From NCBI GenBank assembly GCA_032622095.1, contig CP136064.1, positions 181,508,011 through 181,572,010 of the forward strand: a stretch of DNA of 64,000 bases. The letters run 5' to 3'. This DNA is from Siphonodentalium dalli. Lineage: Eukaryota; Mollusca; Scaphopoda; Gadilida; Siphonodentaliidae. Positions 33,592-44,955 of this stretch are shown here, piece after piece. Position numbers and translations under genes: made by a program. The notes beneath the pieces are model-generated. The model was not told the DNA's origin. It ran no database searches and was given only the letters and a program-made list of their open reading frames with translations. Each line of letters opens with the position of its first letter. Position 1 is the first letter of the stretch.

Positions 33592-33773
33592 GTGGCGTGG
33601 TACACCCAGGTTGCATATTGTTCAATCGGGGCCGCGCCACATGCCGATGGTTGTCTTAATTTCGGTAATTCGATTAAAGAATTGCCATTACGCAAATATG
33701 TCTTAGTCTTTAATTATTTAGCCCAACAGTGGTACCCAGGGAATTGTCGTAAAGTAGGGAGATAGGATATAAA
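33592..33773 (+). repeat. Terminal repeat B2
   Basis: 182 bases, one mismatch to B1. The right flank begins TACACTTACACATTTG. Confidence 0.95.
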
Positions 33774-34898
33774 TACACTTACACATTTGCGGGTTTGTAA
33801 TTTGGCGGGTTTGTAATTTGGCGTTCGAGTTCGCAATGAAAATCTGGTCACGATTATCGGGGAACATCACTGAACGATGAGAATAAAAACACCACCCACT
33901 GGTCCATCACCGTTATATCACCCCGTGATACACATGTAAAGTGTAGTTTAGCTCTTTTTTAGCCACAGCAGGAACAGTAGCGTGGGATTACTCTATTAAA
34001 ACCCTCTGATTGTGTTGTAAGTTTTGCTCGAATGGACCTAATTGCATGAACCTGTGTATAGTCATACCTGATATCGTGTTTAGTTTTTCGCGGTTATTCC
34101 ACCAAACTACGTAAGAATGTTTGAGGTTTTCCGGTTTCGACTGCTCGGTTGTTTCAAAATCTCAGCATGATATTTTACATGAAACATGATATTTGTGAAC
34201 ACTGGTGCAACAGTTTCTGTTGGGGATATAACAAGGATAATGACCTATTAATTGCCATAAACCAACCAACTATGTCACATTCCAGGATTGGCCACAATTA
34301 CAGTTACACAATCAAAATACGTTCGACAATCATTTCCTGAACAAGAATTGAGCGTTTGTTATCAGTTATATCCAATAGAACACATGGAAATAATTATAGA
34401 TTACATAGTTCACTCATATAGTCCCCATTGCGTTTGCTACCCCTGAAATACGTGATTAAACGAACACAGTGTGCCTTTATGGACGTATATGCGACCCAAA
34501 ATAACATATTAAGTTTATTACCCCCTAACCAACGCATACTATTTAGTATTTATTCGCTTTTTTGCTTGTTATAGCACAATACATGATCCTGGGGAGAGCA
34601 CTTGACTATTGGGAGAGCACTGAGCACTCTGTAAAGTATCGGAATATAAATATAAAATGTCGATTTACGGGCATTCCAATGGGATTTCTTACATTTTCTC
34701 ACATATCAATGTGAACATCAATATAAATAATCCATTGGTTAAAAGAAACCTGCGATATACTTACATAATCTATAATTTTTCTTCACTTTTGTGCTGCGAA
34801 AATAAAAAATCCCCAGTAAAGCACCGGAATGTCACCATACAAATTGCTAAAAAAATTGGTAGAGCACCACATGCCTAGGAATAGATCCTCCACAGTGG
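33774..34898. other. No gene recognised
   Basis: AT-rich DNA with a small direct repeat (TTTGCGGGTTTGTAATTTGG / CGGGTTTGTAATTTGG at about 33787-33824). No domain is visible in the short frames. Confidence 0.45.
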
Positions 34899-35695
34899 TT
34901 TACTTATTGACTTAAATCAGCAGGGGGGGGGGGGGTCGGACAAAAATTCAGACACGTATCATCGATGGCATTTTTTCCCTTTCGATCATTTTTTGTACCC
35001 ACCCACCCCCACCGCCAAATTTTTTTCCGTTTTCGGCAGTTTTTTCCGACCTATTTTTGACACCCACCCCCTTTTAACACTAAAACAGAGATTTGCGGGG
35101 GAAATTCACTGTAAATAGCTGTATATGAATTTCTGTGCATACTATTTATCATGGATGTTAACATGGACATGTAAATAGGAATGAGTCATTTTGAGGTCAT
35201 TCGGCCAAAAAAACATGGCTGCCAGCGGCCATCTTGGATTTCAAAATTTGCAACAAAATACAACACGATAACTGCCTGCAATCAGTTTACAGTTAGAATT
35301 ACATTATTTCTCTCATTCAAAGTGGTTTTGAAGCCCAACTCATTGCCAAAACACTAAAAAACAAGCAGGACATTTTTTTTTAGTTGCGGAAAAAATTGCT
35401 TGTTGGTGGCTTTGACCACCCACCCACCCCGGCATACGTGCCGGAATTTTTTTTTCACCCCCTGAAATCAGGAGAAAAAACCCTATATTTTAATATTATC
35501 AGCATCCCTGCCCAAAAATTGGTGTTTCATTCCTGGAGCGTTTGTGTCTCAGTACTCGAGCTTTAGTTATTTTTATTAAATCAGCATCTCTTGCACATAT
35601 CTATAGTATTTCTATGGTCATATAGCGCGAATGTGGTGTCACTGAGGGCTTGTGCCTGTATACTGGAAAATTGAAGAAAATCAAAGTCGCCCCAA
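34899..35695 (-). repeat. Dispersed repeat, inverted copy, split by other repeats
   Basis: The outer parts (34899-34930 and 35457-35695) are the reverse complement of 19430-19688 (for example AAATCAGCATCTCTTGCACA and TTACTTATTGACTTAAATCA). The inserted middle includes G, C and T homopolymers and one unit (about 35150-35245) of the family at 40172-41010 (GGAATGAGTCATTTTGAGGT, GGCCATCTTGGATTTC). Confidence 0.6.
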
Positions 35696-35815
35696 CTATA
35701 TACAGAAGGTAATGCTACTGCGAGTATATATAGCCCCAACTAATACAGAAGATAATATAATGCTATCACGAGTCGCCCCGACTAACAGAAGGTAATACTA
35801 TTGCGAGTCAGCCAT
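35696..35815. repeat. Short tandem repeat, CGCCCCAACTA units
   Basis: Three degenerate units of about 40-55 bases: CGCCCCAACTATATACAGAA, GGTAATGCTACTGCGAGT. Confidence 0.6.
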
Positions 35816-35884
35816 TTTGATAAAGAAGTTGGGCTAGCTCCCTACCCATCCAAACTAATGAAAACAATATGAGTTAAGGCTAAG

Positions 35885-36690
35885 TTATGGATAAACCGAG
35901 TGGCAATCCTCTTCAACAATAATTTTAGCTTTGAACTACACAAAAGAGTAAAAGACAAAAATGGGAATTACCTTATACTCGACATAACTATCGAGACAAT
36001 CCGATTTAAACTAGCTAATATTTATGGTCCAAATGATGACAATCCTGAATTTTACAATAAAATCAAAGATATTATAACCGAACTGGGAAACACACAAATT
36101 ATCATCTGTGGCGACTGGAACCTAGTCCAAAACCAACAGAAAGATACCTTTAATTATGTAAACTGTAATAACCCCCGAGCAAAACTAGCAGTCAGTGTCC
36201 TTGTCGACAAGCTAGAGTTAGTAGACGCATGGAGGATAAATAATGAAAATGAAAAACGATTCACTTGGAGAAGAAAGTCACCAATAAAAATGGCAAGACT
36301 TGACTATTTTCTCATGTCTAAAGAGCTGGTAAATTTAACCGGACAAGACGCCACCGATATATTGCCGGGTTACAGAACTGATCACTCAATTATTACTCTC
36401 AAAACTTACTCTTAATAATATAAAACATGGTCAGGGTTTCTGGAAGTTCAATACTTCTCTTTTACATGACGAAAAATATATTCAACTAGTAAAAACAATT
36501 ATCGAAACTATCAAAAAACGATACGACTATGTTCAAAACAAAGTTGACAACAACGATTTTACGTGCAAAATTAGTAAACGTCTATTCTTGGATACCCTTT
36601 TACTTGAAATTAGAGGAGAAACAATAAAATATTCTTCTAAACGTAAGCGGGAACGCGAATTTCAAGAAACCGCACTTAAAGGGATAGTAC
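35885..36690 (+). pseudogene. L1/Tx1-like LINE endonuclease fragment
   Basis: The frame at 35900-36415 carries NIYGPNDDNPEFYNKI, ICGDWNLVQNQQKDTFNY, FTWRRKSPIKMARLDYFLMS and TDHSIITL. These match the APE-type endonuclease of the LINE at 3358-7604 block by block, but at clearly diverged sequence. After a frame change, GFWKFNTSLLHDEKYIQLVK and IRGETIKYSSKRKRE continue the linker up to about 36690. There is no RT and no 3' end; the fragment stops abruptly in unrelated DNA, so it was deleted after insertion or rearranged. Confidence 0.8.
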
Positions 36691-37200
36691 TCAGATGACC
36701 GGTGGTACGTCGATCGCAAGTTGCAAAACAGAGTTCAGTCCCCTCGCCACGCGATGTCCTCCGACTGCGTGACTTTAAGCACTGTCTGATTTGTTTACCT
36801 CCGGGTTGGGGAAAACCCATAAATTGTAACTTCCGCATTTGTTACTTCCCAATTTAACGACGTTTGTTGTGAGAAATTTGCACCACAAAGACAGCATATA
36901 TTGCAGAAATTATACTAGCAACGCTTATGTGATATGGAAATGCGACATTCCACGGTCAGTGTCCGTTTAATCGTACCGGTACTCAAGTAATCCTAGACAG
37001 TTGACAGCAGCCAGCAGGTTAAACTTGGAATGATCTGGAATGGAAGACGAGTCACAAACAAGTTTCCATTATTGGCATGAACTGATGGATGAATACGTTG
37101 CAGTATATCGGCTGATGTCAACCCCATGCAGACTTGGAAGGTTGCGTAAGTTTGTGTCTTAATTGTATGGGAAAGGGAGCCCAAATTCACATTTAAATAT
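36691..37200. other. No gene recognised
   Basis: Unique-looking sequence. The minus-strand frame at 36993-37190 lacks any recognisable domain. Confidence 0.4.
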
Positions 37201-37870
37201 CAGGTCTGGGTGAAAACCAATTGATCGAAATCCAATAAAACATGGCTGACACTGACATGCCGAGTCAGTCACTGTCAGTAGCCGAGAGGTGCTTTCTCCA
37301 ATTCTTGAATATTTAAATGGTGTTTGTTTGAAGATTTTTAAACGTTTATTTATATTCTCATTCTCTCAAAAGAAATCCAAATGTTTTTAAGTAGTTACCA
37401 AGTTGAACGATATCATGGAACAGTTTAGTGTGACTCCCCTTATCTCAGATGCATCTAGGTGGTGTAAGACCAGTCTATATTAGATCGATTAGTCTAAATA
37501 AAGATCTATTGGTGGTTCACCCAGACCTGCATGTTTATTAATAATCGCATTGAATGTACCGAAGCTCAACAATCATATGCAGGTCTCGGTGAACCACTGG
37601 TTGATCTGTATAAAACTGATCAGTCTATCTTTATATTGAATATATTCACTAAATAATTATTCCGTGTCTTTCAACAGAAATTATAATTATCTCTTTTTAA
37701 GTATTGGATGTAATATAATTACCAATATAGAACAGTTCAGAGTGACTCGACTTATCCCCAATGCCTGCATATGATGAATGACCAATCGGTCTATTCTATA
37801 GCGATTAGTCTAATAAAGGTCGATCGTTGGTTCACCATGACCTGTTCATTTGCACTTAAGTGCAAATTAT
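37201..37870. repeat. Inverted/direct repeat cluster, CAGGTCTxGGTGAACCA
   Basis: The phrase CAGGTCT(G/C)GGTGAAxACCA and its reverse complement TGGTTCACCCAGACCTG recur at about 37201, 37510, 37580 and 37827. They are associated with AGTGTGACTCCCCTTATCTC-type and GATTAGTCTAAATAAAGATC-type segments that also repeat. This suggests overlapping copies of a small palindromic repeat. Confidence 0.55.
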
Positions 37871-37889
37871 TTAAACAGCGTAAATCATT

Positions 37890-38410
37890 TGCACATTCAA
37901 AGTGCTATTAAAGGCACCTTAGTTGTCGAAAATATTGATATTTGTTCTAATCACCGTAAACAGAAAAACATTAAAACGCATACAGTTTCGTTCATATATA
38001 CCATGACCATCACGTAAACAGCATGTTATCATAAAGACCTACAATATTTTACCTAAGCAAGAGCCTGATTGTGTTACAGAAGACAGCACAATATTAATGC
38101 AACTCTTGAACTGGCTAATCACCCACACAAATGGCATAAACGCTCTTTATTAGTTCCATATCAGGAATTCACCAACAAAGAACGCTCTTTATGTTTACCA
38201 TCATAATATAAACAAACACCAGAAAAGTAACTTTTTATGCTTTTGTTTACATAACAATGGTCAAACATTTGACAATAACATACTGTTTATGCGATATTTC
38301 TTATTTGTATATGGACAAAGTCTACATTTTGATGTTCTTTATTTTTGTGGCGGTTTTCGAAGGGTGGAAATATTTTCACAGGATACCCACCACCAAGGCC
38401 AACCATACCT
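37890..38410. repeat. Foldback repeat, copy 2 (reverse)
   Basis: Reverse-complement relative of 2150-2626. The right arm GTGGCGGTTTTCGAAGGGTG, GAAATATTTTCACAGGATAC mirrors the left arm of copy 1. The centre contains AACGCTCTTTATTAG and AACGCTCTTTATGTTTAC. Confidence 0.55.
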
Positions 38411-39931
38411 TTAAATTATCTGTATCTGGAATATGTACCATACATGAAAGGTGTTCATAGACCCAATCATTTAATTATGCTCTATGTAAAAAAAACATTT
38501 ATTTGAGCTCAATTAAGCGCACATCATTTGCGCTTAAGTGTAAATAAGACATGAGACTATCATACATGTATTTAATAATATATACTAGTCCACCTATTTG
38601 TAATTCCTTTCTCAGAGTCTAATTCACTCTTTTTTTATTTCTAGACAATCTGATTTATGCTCAAGCTCAAATAGATGAATTTTACTTTTAAAAGAGCAAA
38701 TAAATTAATTCGCTTAAGGCACTTTAAGAGCAAATCAAATCTGTCAGATTATCACTTGGCCTTACATATGGGTGTCTTTTGTTTTGTTATATCTCCTCCC
38801 AAAATATGCATTACCCCAACCAATATCATAAGAACTGCTGAACATATGCAGTTAACAGGGATGGGTATATATCCTGTGTACCTGTTAGGAAATTGTGGAC
38901 TACAAGTGGAACAATTTTCCTCTACCAACATTGGTATATCCCACCCACATAATATTTTTCCACTTATTTTACCCTCACAATCACATATTTTGCTTTATAT
39001 AGTGATGATATGGCAAGAAATTAACTATATCTGAGAAAAATTTGGTTGAGTCTGGGTTTGTGAGGGGGTGGACTCTGGGGAGATACCCAGGACTGATAAT
39101 CTTCTCCGCCGCCCATCTAGTAGCTGCATATGACCAAAACATCATCTATAGCTTATTTTGCTTTATATACTTCATCCGAGAAAAAGTTTATTAAGTTGGG
39201 GATTGGGGGAGATACCAAGTCCTGATTATCACTTATTTTGCTTTATATAGTCCAAAAATTCTCATATGTAGCTCAGGGAAGAATCCAGAGATAATTTGGG
39301 GACACCTGTTTCCAGCAGAGGAAAATACGGCTTCTACACCGAACCAACACAGATACAGACACATATATTATAAATAGGACATAATATTTCTGATTTAAAA
39401 ATTCAACATGCAAATGAAGGCTGTATTGCAACTGCAGATTTTTTAATACAGCGCTTATTTTTGAATTGCCTTGAAAATTCAGGTTGATTCAATACTGTCC
39501 ACTGGGAATTTGGGGTCATTTGGGCTTCTCAAGTTTGGGCACCCATACCTGTAACAGCTATCAAAACAGCCCTGGAAATTTCCCTGATGTAGCTTCTGCG
39601 TGAGTGGGGGGATTATAATCAGCCTGCTCATACTTGGGTAGCACCCATCCATCCAAACACCAACACAATCAACTCAATAAAGTTAATTTCTCACCATTTC
39701 ATGACTATATAAAGCAATAATAAGCAATAAAATCATAAGTTTATATTTTCTCATATGTAGCTACTAGGTGGTAATTGGTTACTCAGGTCCTTTTATCTCC
39801 CCCCCCCCCTCCCCATACCTGTTAGGAAATTATCGAGTACCGGTATATGAGACATAGGTTTGTCATGATATTTTAAGTTTAATATCTTTGTAGAAGTAAG
39901 ATGTTCAACTATCAAGGTGAATTTCTTCGGG
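38411..39931. repeat. No gene; TTTGCTTTATATAGT repeat segments
   Basis: The phrase TTATTTTGCTTTATATA(G/C)T, followed by a GAGAAATTAAC- or GAGAAAAAGTTTA-type stretch and GGGGAGATAC, recurs at about 38990, 39160 and 39235, and again at 58080-58150. The frame at 38675-39034 crosses the first unit and has no known domain. Confidence 0.5.
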
Positions 39932-40176
39932 TTAACCCTTTCATGACTGCATCTTCTTGAAATTTTGTGAAAACCCTGTTCCAATGCATTCTCTTATATT
40001 TAAGAGAATTAATGCATTCTCTTATATTTAAGAGAATTCATTGGCTTAACAATATTTACCTTGACCTTGTAAGCCAGTGCATTCTCTTATAAATTCGAGG
40101 CTCCATATATAATAGAATGCACTGGCACAGGATCATTAATGCTGAACCAGCATGGCTCCAGTCATAAAAGGGTTAC
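39932..40176. mobile_element. TTAA-type MITE (piggyBac-like termini)
   Basis: Starts TTAACCCTTTCATGACTG and ends CAGTCATAAAAGGGTTA(C), an inverted terminus next to TTAA on the left; the right TTAA reads TTAC. The interior has inverted GCATTCTCTTATATTTAAGA copies. There is no ORF. Confidence 0.65.
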
Positions 40177-41010
40177 GACCTGTAGCCCGTGCCAAAGGAT
40201 TTAGTCATGCAAAGAGTAAAATCCAAGATGGCTGCTGGTGGCCATGTTTTTTGCCGAATGACCCCAAAATGACTCGTTCCCATCTACATGTCAATACCAA
40301 CAGCTATGGCAAATTTTATAATGATCCAATTTTATAATGACCAAAGGTACGACCTGTAGCCCGTGCTAGAGGAAATTGTTGACGAGTCACACACAAACAC
40401 ACATGTGTGATTCGTCAACAATACAGGCTACAGGTGCTACTTGTGGTCGGATCATTTTGAAATTTGACATAGCTGTTGATATCAACATTTAGACCAGAAC
40501 CGTTCATTTTGGGGTCATTCTGAAGAAAAAAAACATGGCCACCAGCGACCATCTTGGATTTCAATATTCAATCCATTAGCACGGGCTACAGGTCGTACTG
40601 TTCTTCTGATTATCATGAAATTTGTCACGGATGTTAACAATGACATGTAGATACGAACGAGTAACTTTGGGGTCATTCGGCCAAAGAAATGGCCACTGGC
40701 AGCCATCTTAGATTTTACTGTTTGCATGACTAAATTCTCTGGCACAGCCTACAGGTCGTAGCTTTGTTTGGATCATCATGAAATTTGTCACGGATGTTAA
40801 TATTGACATGGAGATGGGGAATGAGTAATTTTGGGGTCATTCAGCTACATTAGTGGGGTCGGTCGGCCAAAAATCATGGCCGCTGGCAGCCATCTTGGAT
40901 TTTACTCTTTGCATGACTAAATCCTTTGGCCAGGGTTACAGGTCGCATCTTTTGTCAGATCATTGTGAAATTTGTCATGGATGAGATCGAGTCATTTTTT
41001 GGTTATTCGG
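40172..41010. repeat. ACGACCTGTAGCCCGTGC repeat array, both orientations
   Basis: Units of about 150-190 bases pair ACGACCTGTAGCCCGTGCxA with TTTAGTCATGCAAAGAGTAA, AATCCAAGATGGC, TGGCCATG, AATGACCCCAAAATGACTCG and a GTCAATACCAACAGCTATG-like stretch. Copies near 40173 and 40348 point right; those near 40440-40590, 40600-40750, 40760-40930 and 40940 point left. Confidence 0.7.
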
Positions 41011-41556
41011 CCAAAATCATGGCTGATGGTCAAAAACTCAAAATGGACAAAATGAATTTTTATTCCAAACCAATTGCAGCACATCTCACACCATGTCATA
41101 TGTCATCTTATATGATGCACATTCTTTATTCAATATTCCAATGATGTTATAGATATTTTTTTCTGACAGAAAAGTATTTAAAAATGTATGCCGTTTCATG
41201 TTAAACCAAAAATTAAATAAACTTTTCTTATATTTCAGATCAGTTGTTCATGCACTTGTAGCCCAGTCCAAGCACAGAATATGAATAGAAGGAATGAAAG
41301 AATGATTGAGACCGATGGGTGTCAGCATGGTTTGAGGATTGCACCACTAGAATATTGACAGGTACATACATGTACATTAGAATTCTGAGAGCGGACATTT
41401 GAAACATTTTTTTTTTATAACTGATGTAGTTTATATCTACATCTTAGCTTGTCAAAGGTTCTTTACTAAATACTCAGTGACAAGTAGTTCCCTTAGGATA
41501 TTTTCTATCTGTTGGTGTATCCTGAATTCCCTCCAAATGAATAATAGACATACAGT
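41011..41556. other. No gene recognised
   Basis: AT-rich. An acceptor-like ATATTTCAG at about 41231-41239 is followed by a short open stretch but has no recognisable protein match. Confidence 0.4.
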
Positions 41557-41735
41557 AATGCCCTCAGTATTCGACCTCTTAACCAAAGCAGAATTATGGG
41601 TAACTTTTCAGGATTTAGTCGGAAATATGGCTCTCGGGAGAGCTTTCCGATGAATGGCAACAAGACATATTTCCGACTAAATCCTGAAAAGTCACCCATA
41701 ATTCTGCTTTGGTTAAGAAGTTAAAAGGCACCACT
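41557..41735. mobile_element. Palindromic TA-MITE, nearly complete copy
   Basis: TACAGTAATGCCCTCAGTAT, TCGACCTCTTAACCAAAGCA, then TTTTCAGGATTTAGTCGGAA, a loop (GAGAGCTTTCCGATGAATGG), and the inverted arm through TTCTGCTTTGGTTAAGAAGT. The last bases of the right terminus are lost. Confidence 0.75.
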
Positions 41736-43600
41736 CAACAGACATTTCCGTCACTAGAAATATATATTGTGGGACAAAAATATTACGATGTTTAGAACAC
41801 AATTTATTTGGCAGTGGCACATGTATTTTATTTGATTCAATATCTAGGAATGAATATATGAGACAGCATATATGTTTCTTTCATGTTTTGATGATAACTG
41901 CACTTATATAATCATGTTATCAAAACAAGTTTCATAAAATGTCTGTTGTTGTAAAAAAAATTGTCTGAGGGCCAGTATAGATTAGACATCAAACTTTACA
42001 ATTTTGCCAACCTTAATATATAACATTGCTGGTGGATTGATATTACAAGAATTGTTAATTTATAATTTTAATGAGAATAACAATTAAACTAAACTGAAAG
42101 TTATTGTCTTTTGCACTGTTTGTTGGCCTCGACTGAAACTATTAACTTTTTCTGGTTACTAACATTCAAGATCTGCTATCCAAAACTTGATGCCAATTCC
42201 AGTGAGTCACACACTCCATGAGTTAGGCAGCACCAGTCTCCTTTATATAGTGATGTTGGTTTCTATAACATAAAATATTATTATCGTTCTATTATAGGTT
42301 CTAATGGAGAGAGAGATGTAGATATGGCTGGAAGGACAAGACTCCAAGTAATTGCACAACTGCAGTTCATTAAACACACTTGAATTTAGCGAATTGCCAC
42401 ATGTACAATCATTACATTCTTACAATGTTACCAGCAGTTTTGTGAAGTAACACAATAATGACAATGATATTGAAAAAGATATATTGCTATGTTCGATGCA
42501 CTTTCTCAGCAATGCCATGAAGAAAATCTCATTCCTGATTAACATGCAGATCAAGCAATGTTAGTTCAAATGATGTCATACTGTGCTTTTCAATTTAAAC
42601 TGTGTCCATCTTGGTTATCGGAATGAATCTGGAAGAGAAAGCTCTATGGCTGAGATGATATAATTGTCTACTACAAATTAAATATGCTATATATTTTTGG
42701 AATAAATATACATGTACCATATACATGTACGATATTTAAATACTAGTACACATCTTTTGATTTAGGAATTCTGATTCCTTATTCATGCCCAATACTGACT
42801 GAACTACTAGGATCCCCTGTATATCAATTGTATACCTTACTCATATTTGAATTTGTGCAGTACTATGTTTCGCTCTATTTTAAATTCTGAGCGACTTCTA
42901 AACTTACAAATATTTTTGTATATGATGACAATTTCAGTTCTTCATTATCGCTGAAAACACTTGTGCATATTAAAGATCATCTTGACAAAAATTCCTTCAG
43001 TCTGGAATATATATATTTATATTTTAGAAGAAATTCAACTTAAAATATCTAACCATGATTTAGCTATACACATGTGAATAATAAATGCACACTAGCGAAA
43101 AATAGTACAATGTACTGCACAAATTTAAATATGACTGAAGAATATATTCTATAATCTGACAGGATACTTTGACCCTGAGAATGTGACAAAAGTAAAAACA
43201 GTCTATATACCACATAATATATATTTACTTCAGCAGATAATTGTAGTCTCTGGGATTAATATAAAAAAGTCAAATTTGTTCACCAAAAAAAGTCATTATC
43301 ACTAATATTGGTATTAGTTAGTAGTTTAATCTCTTTAATATATCAACAAAAGTAGATTATATAGAAATATGTTTTTATCCCAAAAGTCATTGATTTATGG
43401 CTACATATACAGCTACATGTACATTGTACCAGTCAGTGCTGATTGTTGATGTTACTAAAGATCTGCATGCAAAATACAATAATCATTTATGCTTATCATT
43501 ATGGTACTCACATTATTACATTCTAATGATTTGTCCTGATGAGTTAATCACATCTCTCGTTCTCCATCATTAATATAGTCTGAAAATAGAAATGTATAAA
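41736..43600. other. No gene recognised
   Basis: AT-rich DNA with no supported ORF, RNA gene or repeat that I can name. Confidence 0.4.
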
Positions 43601-43725
43601 GGTAGTGAATCTCGGGGAGAGCTTTCTGATGAATGGCAACAAGCCACATGACTAAATCCTGAAATGTTACCCATACTTCTGCTTTGGTTAAGAGGTCGAT
43701 TACTTAGGGCATTACTGTATAACTT
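43600..43725. mobile_element. Palindromic TA-MITE, right half
   Basis: Begins at the loop (GAGAGCTTTCTGATGAATGG) and runs GACTAAATCCTGAAATGTTA, CTGCTTTGGTTAAGAGGTCG, ATTACTTAGGGCATTACTGTA, the intact right terminus. Confidence 0.7.
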
Positions 43726-44208
43726 GGCTAATTTAACCCAACATCTGCCTCACAAGTTCACAACTTATTATGCTGATACTGCGACTTGTGAAATCCATCA
43801 AATTATCACTCTCTGTGAGTCCAATAGCTATTCACCTAATTAAACATTATATTTACCAGTCATGGTCCTTGCTGGTTTAAAGCATGGGCACAAAACATAT
43901 GTTTCAAGCATTTGTGACCAGGAAGTAGTATTTAAAACAACTATCAGTTGTGTTAATCTAACATATTCATGATTTAGGTCCAGTGCACCATTCCATGACC
44001 ATACATGATGGGACAGGACCTCATTTTTGAAGATTTTTCAAACTCTACCCACAAGACGAGAACATTAGGGAGCCATAGCAACCATTTATTCACACAAATT
44101 ATGGTTCAATCAATGCCTAGGACATCCCCCATGCCAGAAATACAGATACAAAAATATCTGCCACAAGGGCTTCCAGTGCATCCATGCAGTTGCATATAAA
44201 TCAGAATA
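43726..44208. other. No gene recognised before gap
   Basis: No recognisable coding content. The ORF at 44005-44199 is low in information and matches nothing I know. Confidence 0.4.
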
Positions 44209-44308
44209 NNNNNNNNNNNNNNNNNNNNNNNNNNNNNNNNNNNNNNNNNNNNNNNNNNNNNNNNNNNNNNNNNNNNNNNNNNNNNNNNNNNNNNNNNNNN
44301 NNNNNNNN
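44209..44308. other. Assembly gap (100 N)
   Basis: Exactly 100 N, a conventional scaffold gap of unknown true size. Missing desaturase exons or repeats could lie in it. Confidence 0.98.
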
Positions 44309-44699
44309 AGTGATGCAGAAAAGTGTTTACCAAATAACGCACACTGAGATTATAGTGATATCTAGACACCAATATGCATGTCTAGTACACTCGCACCAGC
44401 CACAAGAGTTGGTCACCATATTTAAATTAACATTTATTTTAACATGAAACGCTCTGATGATGATCTTGCGTACAATACTAGATGCTTAATTCTAGTATAA
44501 CAAACAGATCGAAACACATAAAGATATTATTCTTTGACTATATATATAGCGGTGTAAGGTGTTACATGGAATATTATTGCCGACCTAGTAGGCATGATGT
44601 GGGTATTCATCAACCCTCTCTTGAAAAAAATCACCAACCCTGTCGGTCAGATACCAAGTTTGTCAGGCTGAAAAGTCTCATTCGAGATCACTGAATAAA

Positions 44700-44955
44700 G
44701 ATCCGAATGCAAAAATGCCGACTTCCCCCCATTACAACACTTGTCCAGGTATGTTGTCGTGGGTGCAGTACGCTGTCCGATTGGTCGCGGACATTAATGG
44801 CTGACCCGTGTACACGCCTCGGTGTGTGCACGTTAAAGAACGCTACTGGAGTCACCACAGGGTTATAAAGTTACTCGGCCATGGTAGCACCTGGACCTCC
44901 ACATAATCCTCAGCACATCGAGGGCGATGGAGTATCAAGTAGATAGATAGATAGG
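44700..44955 (+). repeat. SINE-like repeat ending in (TAGA)n
   Basis: GGTGTGTGCACGTTAAAGAACGCTACTGG and ACTCGGCCATGGTAGCACCT, then a 3' tetranucleotide run AGATAGATAGATAGG at 44941-44955. The GTGCACGTTAAAGA phrase is common in marine invertebrate SINE-like repeats. No A or B box was confirmed, so the class is uncertain. Confidence 0.4.

Larger units (their letters stand above)
33242..33773 (+). mobile_element. 532-bp element with the same A/B ends, in tandem
   Basis: Sequence A2 (33242-33469), a 122-bp unique middle (33470-33591) and sequence B2 (33592-33773). The middle does not match the interior of the large element next to A1 or B1. It could therefore be a non-autonomous relative sharing only the ends, inserted next to the large element, or the right part of a split-direct-repeat structure. 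The frame at 33382-33765 crosses all three parts but looks accidental. Confidence 0.65.

Noticed and set aside
33382-33765. 127-residue ORF across A2, the hairpin and B2
   Set aside because: It crosses repeat junctions, and the A1 copy of the same start gives a different short frame. Probably accidental.
21602-33773. Straightforward Ngaro/DIRS retrotransposon
   Set aside because: No RT or RNase H frame belonging to it is seen in 11 kb. The only RT-like sequence is a non-LTR LINE fossil. Kept only as an alternative.
44005-44199. Candidate missing cytochrome b5 exon of the desaturase near the N gap
   Set aside because: The translation lacks HPGG and any b5-like pattern. The missing exon could be in the gap or upstream, but not in this frame.
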